Shown: in pieces, positions 53,553-62,983 of the stretch
Layout: each line of letters begins with the position of its first letter
Numbering within the stretch: the first letter of the stretch is position 1
Assembly (NCBI RefSeq): GCF_001440345.1
Contig: NZ_LJYX01000006.1
Span: forward strand, 372,001 to 436,000
Source: Colwellia sp. TT2012
Lineage (GTDB): Bacteria; Pseudomonadota; Gammaproteobacteria; Enterobacterales; Alteromonadaceae
Length of the DNA: 64,000 nucleotides
Direction of reading: 5' to 3'
Position numbers and translations under genes: made by a program
Notes under the pieces: model-generated
The model's database searches: none
What the model was told of the DNA's origin: nothing
Seen by the model: only the letters and a program-made list of their open reading frames with translations

Positions 53553-54089
53553 TTAATAGCCGCTAGTGTTTTTACTTTGTAATTGTTTATCAGTGTAAGT
53601 GGATTTTTCATGTTTTTGACCAGCAGCTTCAGCTAACTCTGCCGGCATATAGTTTTCATCATGTTTAGCAAGTACTTCACTGGCTTCAATACTAAGGCCA
53701 GTAAGCGGGTGTTCGGCTAGCGTACCATTGGCTACTATGCCTTGGCCTTCACGAAATAGATCAGGCAACATTCCTTCAAAATAGACAGTAACCGTAATGT
53801 CGCTATCTTTGAAGACAATAGGCATGGTCATATCGCTAAGCTTAAATGATACTTTTAAGCTCTCAGGGTCGCGTTTTACCGACCCAGGGACCACTAAACC
53901 ACCGATGCGAATACGTTGGCCGAGACTTGCCTTTAAACCGGTCTCTTTTTTACCTTGGCTGATCTCAGAAGGGGTAAAAAATAAATCAATATTTTGACTT
54001 AATGCATATAAAACAAGCCCAAAGACAGCGCTGATGCCAATCAGGATAGAGGCGACCATAGCTAGACGTTTTTTACGGCGTGGATTCAT
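53553..54089 (-). CDS. ccmE: Cytochrome c maturation heme chaperone CcmE
   Basis: A 178-residue inner-membrane protein. Basic start RRKKRLAMV, then one transmembrane helix ([19 protein letters not shown]), then a periplasmic OB-fold. H143 in AKHDENYMP is the covalent heme attachment residue, with Y147 as the nearby ligand in family numbering H130/Y134. It takes heme from CcmC and passes it to CcmF/H. Last gene of ccmABCDE; 16 bp after ccmD. Confidence 0.95.
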   Translation of the reverse strand: MNPRRKKRLAMVASILIGISAVFGLVLYALSQNIDLFFTPSEISQGKKETGLKASLGQRIRIGGLVVPGSVKRDPESLKVSFKLSDMTMPIVFKDSDITVTVYFEGMLPDLFREGQGIVANGTLAEHPLTGLSIEASEVLAKHDENYMPAELAEAAGQKHEKSTYTDKQLQSKNTSGY

Positions 54090-54105
54090 TATTCAGGTAC
54101 CTTAT

Positions 54106-54342
54106 TTAATTATTTAATTCTTTATTTCGGTGTTCATGTTGTTGCTTGCGCAGCTCTCTGGCTTGGCGGAGTTTATCTTCTCGCTGCTTGCGCTTAGCTA
54201 TTTGGTGGATGATTTGCTGATGACCTGCTTTAGAGCTGATCAATAAAAGGGTAAGTATTAAAGCGGTTGCACCAAAAGAAAGCCAGACATAGAAACCATA
54301 TCCGCCCATATTGATGAAATCGCTAAAACTATTAAATTGCAT
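54106..54342 (-). CDS. ccmD: Cytochrome c maturation protein CcmD
   Basis: A 78-residue protein with one transmembrane helix (VWLSFGATALILTLLLIS) after the family start FSDFINMGGYGFYVWLS, and a basic cytoplasmic coiled tail (KRKQREDKLRQARELRKQQH). It helps release holo-CcmE from the CcmABCD complex. It lies between ccmC and ccmE. Confidence 0.92.
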   Translation of the reverse strand: MQFNSFSDFINMGGYGFYVWLSFGATALILTLLLISSKAGHQQIIHQIAKRKQREDKLRQARELRKQQHEHRNKELNN

Positions 54343-54370
54343 TGAGTGCTCTCCAACTAGATGCTAATTA

Positions 54371-55114
54371 TTAACGGGTATGATTTTTTACTAGCTCGCG
54401 CACCCAAGGACGAATGCTATTGCGCGCTAAAATTTCATTACGAAAACGCAGACTGATGATTACAGCAACTAATAAAGAAAATCCGATGAAACAAACGATA
54501 AATGGCCATAACATATCTAGCGACATAGATGGCCTACCAAGCTTACTGACTGTTGAGCCTTGATGAAGAGTATTCCACCAGTCAACAGAGTATTTAATAA
54601 TTGGAATATTGACGACACCAACAAGGGTTAATATTCCCGCCGCTTTACCGGCTAAGTTTTTATCTTCAAAGGCATTGTGTAAAGCAATGACCCCTAAATA
54701 TAAAAATAACAATATGAGTTCCGACGTTAAACGTGCGTCCCAAATCCACCATGTGCCCCACATAGGTTTACCCCAAGCAGCACCGGTAATTAACGCTATA
54801 GCCGTAAATGCAGCACCGACCGGCGCCATGGCAGCAGCAGAGGCATCAGCAAGTTTTAATTGCCAGACTAAACTGCTAAATGCTGCGATGGCCATGGCAA
54901 AATAAATGCCCATAGACAAAGAGGCTGCCGGTACATGAACATAGAAAATACGAAAGCTGTCACCTTGCTGATAATCAGCAGGGGCAAATAGTAGTGCCCA
55001 TACTAAGCCAATACTCAGGAATATTGCCGCAAGGGCACTTAGCCAAGGTAATAACTTATTGGTGAGGTGATAAGATACTTCCGGGTTTGCGTAAGGGTGT
55101 AACCATTTCCACAT
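54371..55114 (-). CDS. ccmC: Heme-handling protein CcmC
   Basis: A 247-residue membrane protein with six transmembrane helices and the tryptophan-rich WWD motif (WGTWWIWDARLTSEL), flanked by conserved periplasmic His residues (YVHVPAAS and LHQGST). It transfers heme to CcmE with CcmA, B and D. Its start codon is directly preceded by the tandem 135-bp units, so the ccmB-ccmC gap is about 400 bp instead of a few bases. Confidence 0.95.
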   Translation of the reverse strand: MWKWLHPYANPEVSYHLTNKLLPWLSALAAIFLSIGLVWALLFAPADYQQGDSFRIFYVHVPAASLSMGIYFAMAIAAFSSLVWQLKLADASAAAMAPVGAAFTAIALITGAAWGKPMWGTWWIWDARLTSELILLFLYLGVIALHNAFEDKNLAGKAAGILTLVGVVNIPIIKYSVDWWNTLHQGSTVSKLGRPSMSLDMLWPFIVCFIGFSLLVAVIISLRFRNEILARNSIRPWVRELVKNHTR

Positions 55115-55121
55115 TAATTTA

Positions 55122-55534
55122 TTCTCACTATTTTTTGTCGGTTATAAGGCAGGATTACCGTGTTGTTTTTCATGGCAAAGTAACAGTGCTCTTTCGTGTT
55201 TATCGTGTCTATATTGAGCATTACCATTTCCACGTACCGCCTATCATGTTAATAGGTACTCACTATTTTTTGTCGGTTATAAGGCAGGATTACCGTGTTG
55301 TTTTTCATGGCAAAGTAACAGTGCTCTTTCGTGTTTATCGTGTATATATTGAGCGTTACCATTTCCATGTACCGCCTATCATGTTAATTGGTACTCACTA
55401 TTTTTTGTCGATTATAAGGTAGGGTTACCGTGTTATTTCTCATGGCAAAGTAACAGTGCTATTTAGTGTTTATCGTGTCTATATTGAGCGTTATCATTTC
55501 CACGTACCGCCTATCATGTTAATTGGTACTCACT
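55122..55534. repeat. Three tandem 135-bp units at the ccmB-ccmC junction
   Basis: Units at 55122-55256, 55257-55391 and 55392-55526, with an eight-base start of a fourth. Units 1 and 2 differ at only a few positions; unit 3 differs more. Read on the minus strand, each unit contains the end of ccmB (GTGAGTACCAATTAA) followed by a short ATG frame MIGGTWKW, whose TWKW mirrors the CcmC start MWKW. They look like duplications of the ccmB-ccmC junction. 135 is 45 codons, which makes a repetitive 111-codon plus-strand frame that I regard as an artefact. Confidence 0.9.
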
Positions 55535-56319
55535 TTTAGGGCGGCGCCAACAGCAAAGGGGGCGAGCGTTAAAGATCCAAAGAATAATGCGGCGATTATA
55601 GCAAGTTGGCCGCTGTAAGGTAAACCAAGCGCGGCAGTGTCTATCGCGCTGGTAGCAAAAATTAATACGGGGATGTATAGCGGTAACACCAGTAAGCTGA
55701 GTAACACACCGCCTTTTTTAATACCCACGGTAAGTGCGACCCCCACCGCGCCTAATAAGCTAAGTACCGGTGTGCCGAGTAATAGGGTCAGCACTAAGGC
55801 GGTGTAACTGTTTTCATCTAGATGCAGTAATACCGCTAACAGTGGAGCTATTAAGATAAGTGGCAAACCGGTTATTAACCAATGGGCAAATATTTTAGCT
55901 AATACTAATAAAAAAATAGGATGCGGGCTTAGCAGCATTTGCTCAAGCGAGCCATCGAGGTGATCTGATTTAAATAAGCGGTCTAACGATAATAGCGTTG
56001 CTAAAAGGGCTGCTACCCAAATAATGCCGGGGGCGATACGGCTTAAAGTTTGCGTTTCAGGACCTATGCCTAAAGGGAAGAGCGTAATGACAATAACAAA
56101 AAATAATAATGGATTAATGATGTCATCTTTATGCCGCATGGCAATGGTAAGATCGCGCTTTAATACCAACATAAAGGCATGGCGATAAGAAAGTTGCTGT
56201 GATGTCTGCGTTTTATTGTCGCGCGAGATATTGTCCAATTCGGTATTATTTATCACGGTATTGTCGATATTAGCGGTTACGGTTTCAATCTCTTGCGCCG
56301 ACTGGGTTTTTAATGTCAT
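55519..56319 (-). CDS. ccmB: Heme exporter subunit CcmB with N-terminal extension
   Basis: A 266-residue permease subunit with six transmembrane helices; HAFMLVLKRDLTIAMRHKDD marks where the usual CcmB start aligns. Standard CcmB has about 220 residues, so about 45 polar residues (Thr/Asn/Asp-rich, ETVTANIDNTVINNTELDN) form an N-terminal extension. A GAGAAG-like site lies before ATG 56319, supporting the long form; an internal ATG at residue 49 is the alternative. It pairs with CcmA in the ATP-driven release of holo-CcmE. Its last codons are part of the tandem-repeat unit. Confidence 0.92.
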   Translation of the reverse strand: MTLKTQSAQEIETVTANIDNTVINNTELDNISRDNKTQTSQQLSYRHAFMLVLKRDLTIAMRHKDDIINPLLFFVIVITLFPLGIGPETQTLSRIAPGIIWVAALLATLLSLDRLFKSDHLDGSLEQMLLSPHPIFLLVLAKIFAHWLITGLPLILIAPLLAVLLHLDENSYTALVLTLLLGTPVLSLLGAVGVALTVGIKKGGVLLSLLVLPLYIPVLIFATSAIDTAALGLPYSGQLAIIAALFFGSLTLAPFAVGAALKVSTN

Positions 56320-56371
56320 TAGGTTACTTCTCTAAACGCTCTAAACGAAATACATATTAATCGAAGCACCA

Positions 56372-57025
56372 TCAATAGCTGTAATCTAAGGTGATTTTTT
56401 TGATTTGCTCTGGCTTAATGCTAATTAAATCTTGATGTGTGGTTAAGATAACACAGCCACCGCGCTCTGCCTGTTGAGCAAACAGCTGTTCTAAGCTGGC
56501 AACGCCTTGTTTATCGATGGCAGTAAAAGGCTCATCTAAAATCCAAATAGGCGCATGACTTTGATATAAACGCGCTAAAGCAATACGTCTATGCTGACCA
56601 GCACTTAAGTGTGAGGCTAAGCTGTCTTCAAAGCCAGACAAGTTTACCTTGGCTAAATACGCTAAAGTATCTGCGTTTTTGTTTCCATGTAAGGCCAAAT
56701 TAAAATCAAGATTTTCTTCTGCGGTCATCTCACCTTTTACCCCGGCTAAGTGGCCGAAATAGAGCAGATTTTGTTGATATTCTTCTCGACAGCGATTGAT
56801 CGCTTGGTTTTTATAGTGAACTTGACCATCATAAGGCTGAGACAAACCTGATAAAATACGCAATAAACTGGTTTTACCTGAGCCATTAGGGCCTTCAACT
56901 TGCACGATATCGCCCGCATGAATATCCATTGACAATTCATCAAATAATAAGCGTTCTTCTCGAATACAGGTAAGCTTTACCGCACTGAGCAGGGGCGTTG
57001 AGGTTTGTTTAGGCAATGTCTTCAC
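56372..57025 (-). CDS. ccmA: Heme exporter ATP-binding protein CcmA
   Basis: A 217-residue ABC ATPase. Walker [14 protein letters not shown], signature [14 protein letters not shown] (typical of CcmA, with Ala replacing Gly), Walker [12 protein letters not shown] and switch His in TTHQDL. Starts with GTG at 57025. First gene of the minus-strand ccmABCDE operon, 52 bp before ccmB. Confidence 0.95.
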   Translation of the reverse strand: MKTLPKQTSTPLLSAVKLTCIREERLLFDELSMDIHAGDIVQVEGPNGSGKTSLLRILSGLSQPYDGQVHYKNQAINRCREEYQQNLLYFGHLAGVKGEMTAEENLDFNLALHGNKNADTLAYLAKVNLSGFEDSLASHLSAGQHRRIALARLYQSHAPIWILDEPFTAIDKQGVASLEQLFAQQAERGGCVILTTHQDLISIKPEQIKKITLDYSY

Positions 57026-57323
57026 TTTTTCTTTATCTATGTTTGTTAAAATCTACGCTTTAGTTTGCCGGGTGAATGCTAGCGTTGTTGGTCGAATCAC
57101 TTTTGCTATGGATCGTATAATCACTTTGATCAATATACTAACATAGCCAAGATTAACATAGCCCAATAAAGTTGTAACATTATGAAACAACTTGGGCGGT
57201 TAATTTACATTAATATTTGCATCAATAAAATGTTAGTATGACGCGGTAATTTTTAGCCTTATTAGTATCGATAACTAATTATTCAAGGTTAATTGTTTTT
57301 TTTGAAGTAGAGCGGAGAACCCA

Positions 57324-59390
57324 ATGATACCTGACCTGGTAGCAACCCAGATGCCTGAGCTTATACCTGAGCTTGGTCACATAGCCCTTATTATTGCTTT
57401 GGCATTTTCTATTTGCTTAAGCTTGATTCCGTTAATAGGTGTTCATAGCCAGGAGCAGAGTTCTTTAAAGAAGCTCATGACCTATGCTAGACCACTGGCC
57501 TACGGTATGTTTTTCTTTACCGGTATCAGTCTTGTTATTCTCGGCTACAGTTTTGTCATTGATGATTTCTCCGTTAAATATATTGCTAGTCATTCCAATA
57601 CCCATTTACCCTATTATTTTAAAATAAGCGCCGTTTGGGGCGGTCATGAAGGCTCATTATTATTGTGGGTCTTCTCTTTAACCGCATGGACTGCTGCAGT
57701 TGCACGTTTCTCAAACGGTATTGAAGAAGAGTTTATCTCCCGTGTTTTAGCGGTAATGGGTATGATAGCCATAGGTTTTATCGCTTTTACCTTATTAACA
57801 TCGAACCCATTTGAACGTTTATGGCCGAATGTACCCATGGAAGGTCGGGATTTAAACCCATTATTACAAGATGTTGGTTTAATTATCCACCCGCCATTAC
57901 TCTATTTTGGCTATGTTGGTTTTGCTGTCGCTTTTGCTTTTGCCGTTGCCGCTTTAATGGCTGGCAAGATGGATGCCGCTTGGGCTCGTTGGTCTCGTCC
58001 TTGGACAGTTGGTGCTTGGACGTTCTTAACCATAGGTATCGCGCTAGGTAGTTGGTGGGCATACTATGAACTTGGCTGGGGTGGTTGGTGGTTCTGGGAT
58101 CCCGTTGAAAATGCATCATTTATGCCTTGGCTTGTTGGTACGGCACTGATCCACTCTTTAGCGGTAACAGAAAAGCGTGGCATCTTTAAAAACTGGACTA
58201 TTTTACTGGCAATATTTGCTTTTGGCTTAAGTTTATTAGGCACCTTTTTAGTACGCTCAGGGGTGATTACCTCGGTACACTCCTTTGCGGCCGATCCTGG
58301 TAGAGGTATCTTTATTTTAGTGCTGTTGGCGATAGCTATGGGCGGATCGTTAACCCTGTATGCCTTTAGAGCGAATAAAGTGGCGAGTTTTTCACGCTTT
58401 GCTTTTTACTCCCGAGAAACAGCATTATTATTGTGTAACGTCATTTTGGTTATTGCTACGGTAACCGTACTGCTTGGCACCTTGTATCCATTATTGGTTG
58501 ATGCCTTAGGTTACGGAAAAATCTCAGTGGGTCCTCCTTATTTTAATGCCGTTTTTATCCCGATAATGAGTATTCTTTTCATCTTTATGGGGGTTGGTCC
58601 TTTAATTCGTTGGAAAAAAGCTAAAAAAGGCGAGTTACGTAAGCAATTATTTAAACCCTCGGTATTTAGTATTGCCTTTGGTTTAATGTTTCCAGTGGTT
58701 TATGGTGGCGAATTCAATGCCTTGGTGGCCATGGGGATTACCTTAGCAACTTGGGTTTTCTTAATCGTGGTTAAAGAAGTTAAAAATCAGTATCAATTAG
58801 CCGGTAAAATAACCACCAGTCATTTAGGTATGGCAACTGCGCACGCGGGTATTGCTATCACTATTGTTGGCGTCACCATCGTTTCCATGTATGAAAGTGA
58901 AACCAATGTAAAAATGTTCCTCAATGATAGAGTCACTGTTTCAGGTTATGAGATTGAGTTCAAAGGCATTAAACATGTCGAGGGGCCAAACTATAGTGCT
59001 GAGCAGGGACAAATCAATATCTATAAAATTAATGGTTCGGGCGAAAGTGACTTTGTTACTTTACTCCAACCTGAGCGTCGACAATACCGTGTGCAAACCA
59101 TGGGCATGACTGAAGCAGGTATTGATGCCGGTTTATTTCGTGATGTCTATGTCGCCTTAGGTGATCCATTACCCGGTGGCGCTTGGGCAATACGTGTGCA
59201 CTATAAGCCATTTGTTCGTTGGATTTGGTTAGGTGCTCTTTTCATGGGGCTTGGTGGTATTCTTTCAATACTTGATAAACGCTATCGCCGTAAAAATCCT
59301 GTAGTGGCTAAATCAGCGGTAGTGGCCGATGCACTTATTAATCCAGTAGCCATTTCACCTACCAGTACGGCAAAAGTGTCGGAGGCATAA
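57324..59390 (+). CDS. ccmF: Cytochrome c heme lyase subunit CcmF
   Basis: A 688-residue membrane protein with many transmembrane helices. The WWD domain (GWGGWWFWDPVENASFMPWL, about residues 250-270) and conserved His residues (AVWGGHEGSLLLW, DVGLIIHPPLLY and ALIHSLAV) bind heme. It ligates heme from CcmE to the CXXCH motif of apocytochromes together with CcmH and CcmI. GGAGAACCC is its ribosome-binding site. Its stop overlaps the next ATG by one base. Divergent from ccmA with 298 bp between. Confidence 0.96.
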   Translation: MIPDLVATQMPELIPELGHIALIIALAFSICLSLIPLIGVHSQEQSSLKKLMTYARPLAYGMFFFTGISLVILGYSFVIDDFSVKYIASHSNTHLPYYFKISAVWGGHEGSLLLWVFSLTAWTAAVARFSNGIEEEFISRVLAVMGMIAIGFIAFTLLTSNPFERLWPNVPMEGRDLNPLLQDVGLIIHPPLLYFGYVGFAVAFAFAVAALMAGKMDAAWARWSRPWTVGAWTFLTIGIALGSWWAYYELGWGGWWFWDPVENASFMPWLVGTALIHSLAVTEKRGIFKNWTILLAIFAFGLSLLGTFLVRSGVITSVHSFAADPGRGIFILVLLAIAMGGSLTLYAFRANKVASFSRFAFYSRETALLLCNVILVIATVTVLLGTLYPLLVDALGYGKISVGPPYFNAVFIPIMSILFIFMGVGPLIRWKKAKKGELRKQLFKPSVFSIAFGLMFPVVYGGEFNALVAMGITLATWVFLIVVKEVKNQYQLAGKITTSHLGMATAHAGIAITIVGVTIVSMYESETNVKMFLNDRVTVSGYEIEFKGIKHVEGPNYSAEQGQINIYKINGSGESDFVTLLQPERRQYRVQTMGMTEAGIDAGLFRDVYVALGDPLPGGAWAIRVHYKPFVRWIWLGALFMGLGGILSILDKRYRRKNPVVAKSAVVADALINPVAISPTSTAKVSEA

Positions 59391-59941
59391 TGATGGGCCA
59401 GTTAATACGTTTTTTGCCGCTGATGTTAGTCATCGCTTTAGGTGTGGTGTTATATCGTGGCTTATCACTTAATCCCCAAGCTATGCCATCGGCATTAGTG
59501 GGCAAAACTATGCCAGATTTTGCACTGCAAACACTCATTAATAGTGACAAAGTGGTCACGCAAGCAGATCTGCTCGGTGATATTGTCTTAGTTAATGTTT
59601 GGGCGACTTGGTGTCCTACCTGTAAGTATGAACACCCCTATTTGGTTGATGTGGCAAAAGACCCTCAGGTTAAACTGTATGGCTTGAACTATAAAGATGA
59701 ACGTGTTGCCGCACAGCAGTGGTTGCAGCATTATGAAGACCCCTATGTATTTTCTATTTTTGATGAAGAAGGGTCTTTAGGGCTTGATCTCGGTGTTTAT
59801 GGTGCGCCGGAAACGTTTGTTATTGATCATCACGGTATTATTCGTAAGCGTTTTGCCGGTGCCATTGATACACAAGTATGGCGACGCGAATTTGCGCCAT
59901 TAATTGCTCAGCTCATTGAAGAAAAAAAGCAGGGGAAATAA
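59390..59941 (+). CDS. ccmG: Thiol:disulfide oxidoreductase CcmG/DsbE
   Basis: A 183-residue membrane-anchored periplasmic thioredoxin. N-terminal helix (FLPLMLVIALGVVLYRGL), active site WATWCPTC with C75 and C78, and the cis-Pro loop YGAPETFVIDHHG. It reduces apocytochrome c or CcmH thiols before heme attachment. The two possible starts at 59390 and 59393 both overlap or abut the ccmF stop. Confidence 0.94.
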   Translation: MMGQLIRFLPLMLVIALGVVLYRGLSLNPQAMPSALVGKTMPDFALQTLINSDKVVTQADLLGDIVLVNVWATWCPTCKYEHPYLVDVAKDPQVKLYGLNYKDERVAAQQWLQHYEDPYVFSIFDEEGSLGLDLGVYGAPETFVIDHHGIIRKRFAGAIDTQVWRREFAPLIAQLIEEKKQGK

Positions 59942-59942
59942 C

Positions 59943-60410
59943 ATGTATTTGATCAAACTAGTTGTACTTTTTTTGACCTTAGTCCTAAGCGTTAATCAGG
60001 TTGAAGCTAGCCCAGTAGATACTTATGAGTTTCGTGATGAAGTCACTAAAATTCGCTTTCAAGCGTTAACTAAAGAGTTACGCTGTCCTAAGTGTCAAAA
60101 TCAAAATTTAGCCGGTTCCAATTCACCCATCGCGGCTGATTTGCGCAAAGAGCTTTATGAGTTATTGCAGCAAGGTAAAGCAGACAGTGAAATTGTCCAC
60201 TTTATGGTAGAGCGCTATGGTGAGTTTGTTTTATATCGTCCAAGAGTCTCGGCTCTGACCTACGTATTATGGTTTGGTCCAGTACTCCTTATTTTGTTAG
60301 GTATTATTGTCGTTATTGTCGTTGTGCGGAGAAAACCAGTGGCCAAAGAAGTCTTGGTGTTAACAGCCGAGCAAGAAGATAAGTTGAAAAACTTATTAAA
60401 TAATAAATAA
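59943..60410 (+). CDS. ccmH: Cytochrome c maturation protein CcmH
   Basis: A 155-residue protein. Signal peptide (LVVLFLTLVLSVNQVEA), conserved LRCPKCQNQNLAGSNSPIAADLR with C48 and C51, and a C-terminal transmembrane helix (VLWFGPVLLILLGIIVVIVVV). It recruits and reduces the apocytochrome CXXCH. ATG 59943 directly follows AGGGGAAATAA; the longer frame from 59904 overlaps ccmG and is rejected. In this organism CcmH and CcmI are separate, unlike the fused E. coli CcmH. Confidence 0.93.
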   Translation: MYLIKLVVLFLTLVLSVNQVEASPVDTYEFRDEVTKIRFQALTKELRCPKCQNQNLAGSNSPIAADLRKELYELLQQGKADSEIVHFMVERYGEFVLYRPRVSALTYVLWFGPVLLILLGIIVVIVVVRRKPVAKEVLVLTAEQEDKLKNLLNNK

Positions 60411-60459
60411 CAAATAACTCTTACCACTCGAACCATTAACAGAAGTAGTAGATAGCATT

Positions 60460-61737
60460 ATGGAATTTTTAGTAATAAGCCTTATATTTTTAATTTTATT
60501 ATTATTGATGGTATGGCGACCTTTCTTTAAACAGAAGAGCCAAGACGTTTGTCTAGAAAGTAACGTGCGTGATGAAACCAATGTGCGTTTATATCAGGAG
60601 CACAAAAAAGAGATAGAAAAGGACTATAGCGAAGGTGGTATTGATGAAGAAAATTATCAATACCTACTGGCTGAACTCAATCGTACTTTACTATACGATA
60701 TTGAGCATAGTAGCAAAGAAGTAAATACTACTGCCCAGGTAAATAAGCCATATTCACCTTTATGGCCGTTAGGATTAAGTGTATTTATTCTTATTTTTTC
60801 TGTGGCGCTATATAACAAGCAAGGCAGCTACAAACTTATCACCGAATTACCTGCTGGCCATGGTCAGCAAGAAGCGCCGTCACAAGAGAAAATGCAACAG
60901 CAACGTGAAAATCAAGCCATGGCACATATTGAAAAGTTGCTACAGCATATTAAAGATAAACCACAAGATAGTGAAACTTGGTATAACTTAGGGCAAACTT
61001 ATGTTGCTGTTGGCAACTTTGACGAAGCGATTGCGGCGTTTACCCAGGTGATCAACATTGAAGGGGAACACGCTGATTTATTGGGTGCTATTGCCCAAGC
61101 GCTTTATTATAAAAATGAGCAAAAAATTAATGGCCAAGTACAAGAATATATTGATAAAGCCTTAGCCCTTGATGTTAACGATCCCTCAACTAATATTTTA
61201 CTCGGTATGCATAATTTTATTGGTGAAAATTATCAACAAGCCATTACTTATTGGCAGCGGGTCATTGATGCTAATAATCAAGGGGTCAATATTACCGCCC
61301 TGCAAGAGGCTGTAGCTGAGGCTAAAAGTAGACTCGGTATTTTAGGAACCCCGGTAAATAAAGCACAAGATAAGCCCATGACGGGACCACAATTAAAAGT
61401 CAGTGTTAGCTTATCGGATGATATTGCCGAACTGTTAGCGCAAGGAGAAGACCGGGTAGTCTTTATTTATGCAATACCGACAAATGGTCAACGTATGCCA
61501 CTTGCTGCGGTTAAAATGAAAGCCAGTGATTTACCAACCGTCATTGTTTTAAACAACAGCCAAGCGATGAGCAGTGAGCATACTATCGGCAGTGTTGAAA
61601 AAGTACATGTCTATGCCATTGTTTCAATGCAAGGTGGTGTTGGCATTAAATCAGGGGACTATAAAGCGGAAGCGCTTGGTGTCGATGTTAACCGCAGTGA
61701 AACCCTTGAACTTATAGTGAATGAACTAGTTGAGTAG
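60460..61737 (+). CDS. ccmI: Cytochrome c biogenesis protein CcmI (TPR)
   Basis: A 425-residue protein. First transmembrane helix at residues 1-22, a cytoplasmic helical loop (EIEKDYSEGGIDEENYQYLL, the CcmI signature), a second helix (LWPLGLSVFILIFSVALYN, about 105-124), then a periplasmic TPR domain (about 165-290, WYNLGQTYVAVGNFDEAIAA) and a C-terminal beta domain (310-425). The TPR part binds the apocytochrome C-terminus and presents it to CcmF/H. Confidence 0.9.
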   Translation: MEFLVISLIFLILLLLMVWRPFFKQKSQDVCLESNVRDETNVRLYQEHKKEIEKDYSEGGIDEENYQYLLAELNRTLLYDIEHSSKEVNTTAQVNKPYSPLWPLGLSVFILIFSVALYNKQGSYKLITELPAGHGQQEAPSQEKMQQQRENQAMAHIEKLLQHIKDKPQDSETWYNLGQTYVAVGNFDEAIAAFTQVINIEGEHADLLGAIAQALYYKNEQKINGQVQEYIDKALALDVNDPSTNILLGMHNFIGENYQQAITYWQRVIDANNQGVNITALQEAVAEAKSRLGILGTPVNKAQDKPMTGPQLKVSVSLSDDIAELLAQGEDRVVFIYAIPTNGQRMPLAAVKMKASDLPTVIVLNNSQAMSSEHTIGSVEKVHVYAIVSMQGGVGIKSGDYKAEALGVDVNRSETLELIVNELVE

Positions 61738-61794
61738 TCTGGTTGAGTAATTGCCCAGGGTAATTCAATAACTTAAAATAAGAAGAAAAGCCCA

Positions 61795-62871
61795 ATGAAA
61801 TCTCGCTTTAGTGCCGGTAAAAGAAATAACGATAACACTGATTTAGATAACAACAGTTCACTAACCGCGGTGTTATTAACTAACTTAGGTTCACCAGATG
61901 AACCCAACACTAGTGCCTTACGCCGTTATTTGCGAGAATTCTTATCAGATAGAAGGGTGGTTGAAATTCCACGCTTGCTCTGGCTTTTGATTTTACACGG
62001 TATTATTTTACGTATAAGACCGGCCAAGTCAGCTAAGTTATACCAAAGCATTTGGCGAGATGACGGCGCACCTTTGTTAACCATCACCGCCGCACAAAAA
62101 GAAAAATTAGCAATTAAAATCAAAGTGCAATACGGTGATAATGTCATTGTTGATTACGCCATGCGTTATGGCAAACCTTCAATTGCCAGTGTTATGCAGA
62201 AATTTCAGCAACAAGGTGTAGATAAAATAGTTGTCTTACCTTTGTATCCACAATATGCAGGGCCAACAACGGGCTCTACCTTTGATGCTTTAAGTAAAGA
62301 ACTTAACCAATGGCGCTATGTGCCATCAATCTATTTTTTAAATACTTACCATCAAAACCCGCTTTATATTAAGGCGTTGACCAATACCATTGTTGAACAT
62401 GTAAAAACGCATGGTAAGCCGGATACACTGGTTTTGTCTTATCACGGTATGCCAGAGTTGTTTCGCCAGTGGGGTGATCCCTATTATGATTTTTGTTTGC
62501 AAACGAGCCAGTTGTTAAAACAGCAATTATTAACCGGTGATATAGCCGCACAGTGTCACTTTAAAGAAGATGAAATAATCTCTACCTTTCAATCTCGCTT
62601 TGGTAAAGCGCAATGGCTACAACCTTATACCGATGAAATATTAGCTAGCTTACCCAAACAAGGTAATAAACATATTGCCATTATAAGTCCGGCCTTTAGT
62701 AGTGATTGCCTAGAAACGTTGGAAGAATTAGAACATGAAAACCGGGAAATATTTATGGCGGCAGGTGGCGAACACTACCATTATATTGCTGCACTAAACG
62801 ATCGTGATGATCATATTGATGCCTTGTTTGATGTCTTAGTACCAGCACTAGGTCCGCCTGAGCTTAATTAA
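61795..62871 (+). CDS. hemH: Ferrochelatase
   Basis: A 358-residue enzyme that inserts Fe(II) into protoporphyrin IX, the last step of protoheme synthesis. After about 25 extra polar N-terminal residues comes TAVLLTNLGSPDEPNT. The metal-binding His is H217 in VLSYHGMPELF, and FSSDCLETLEELEHENRE carries the conserved acidic helix. Placement after ccmFGHI couples heme supply with cytochrome c maturation; the ccmI stop lies 57 bp upstream. No terminator is seen before dinB. Confidence 0.93.
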   Translation: MKSRFSAGKRNNDNTDLDNNSSLTAVLLTNLGSPDEPNTSALRRYLREFLSDRRVVEIPRLLWLLILHGIILRIRPAKSAKLYQSIWRDDGAPLLTITAAQKEKLAIKIKVQYGDNVIVDYAMRYGKPSIASVMQKFQQQGVDKIVVLPLYPQYAGPTTGSTFDALSKELNQWRYVPSIYFLNTYHQNPLYIKALTNTIVEHVKTHGKPDTLVLSYHGMPELFRQWGDPYYDFCLQTSQLLKQQLLTGDIAAQCHFKEDEIISTFQSRFGKAQWLQPYTDEILASLPKQGNKHIAIISPAFSSDCLETLEELEHENREIFMAAGGEHYHYIAALNDRDDHIDALFDVLVPALGPPELN

Positions 62872-62944
62872 TTCAGTTTAGCTGTGGGGTCAGTAACAAG
62901 TTAGCCATAAGACAATGCCCTTGCTAAGCTAGATTAAAATAGTA

Positions 62945-62964
62945 TACTGTTTTTATATACAGTT
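62945..62964. promoter_or_regulatory. LexA (SOS) box of dinB
   Basis: TACTGTTTTTATATACAGTT contains CTGT-N8-ACAG, the gammaproteobacterial LexA consensus, 19 bp before the dinB start codon. Confidence 0.9.
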
Positions 62965-62983
62965 ATTTGGTGGTGGGTATTAA

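Noticed and set aside
54020..54035. GACAGCGCTG inside ccmE considered as a NagR site
   Set aside because: It is only a partial match inside coding sequence, lacks the second half of the dyad, and ccm genes are not expected in this regulon.
55087..55422. A 111-codon plus-strand frame with internal repeats (HYFLSVIRQDYRVVFHGKV) between ccmB and ccmC
   Set aside because: It is open only because the 135-bp DNA unit is a multiple of three. It overlaps the ccmC start on the other strand, has no convincing ribosome-binding site and no domain.
55122..55534. Possible CRISPR array
   Set aside because: The units are 135 bp, contiguous and without unique spacers, and no cas genes are present. They are tandem duplications of a gene junction.
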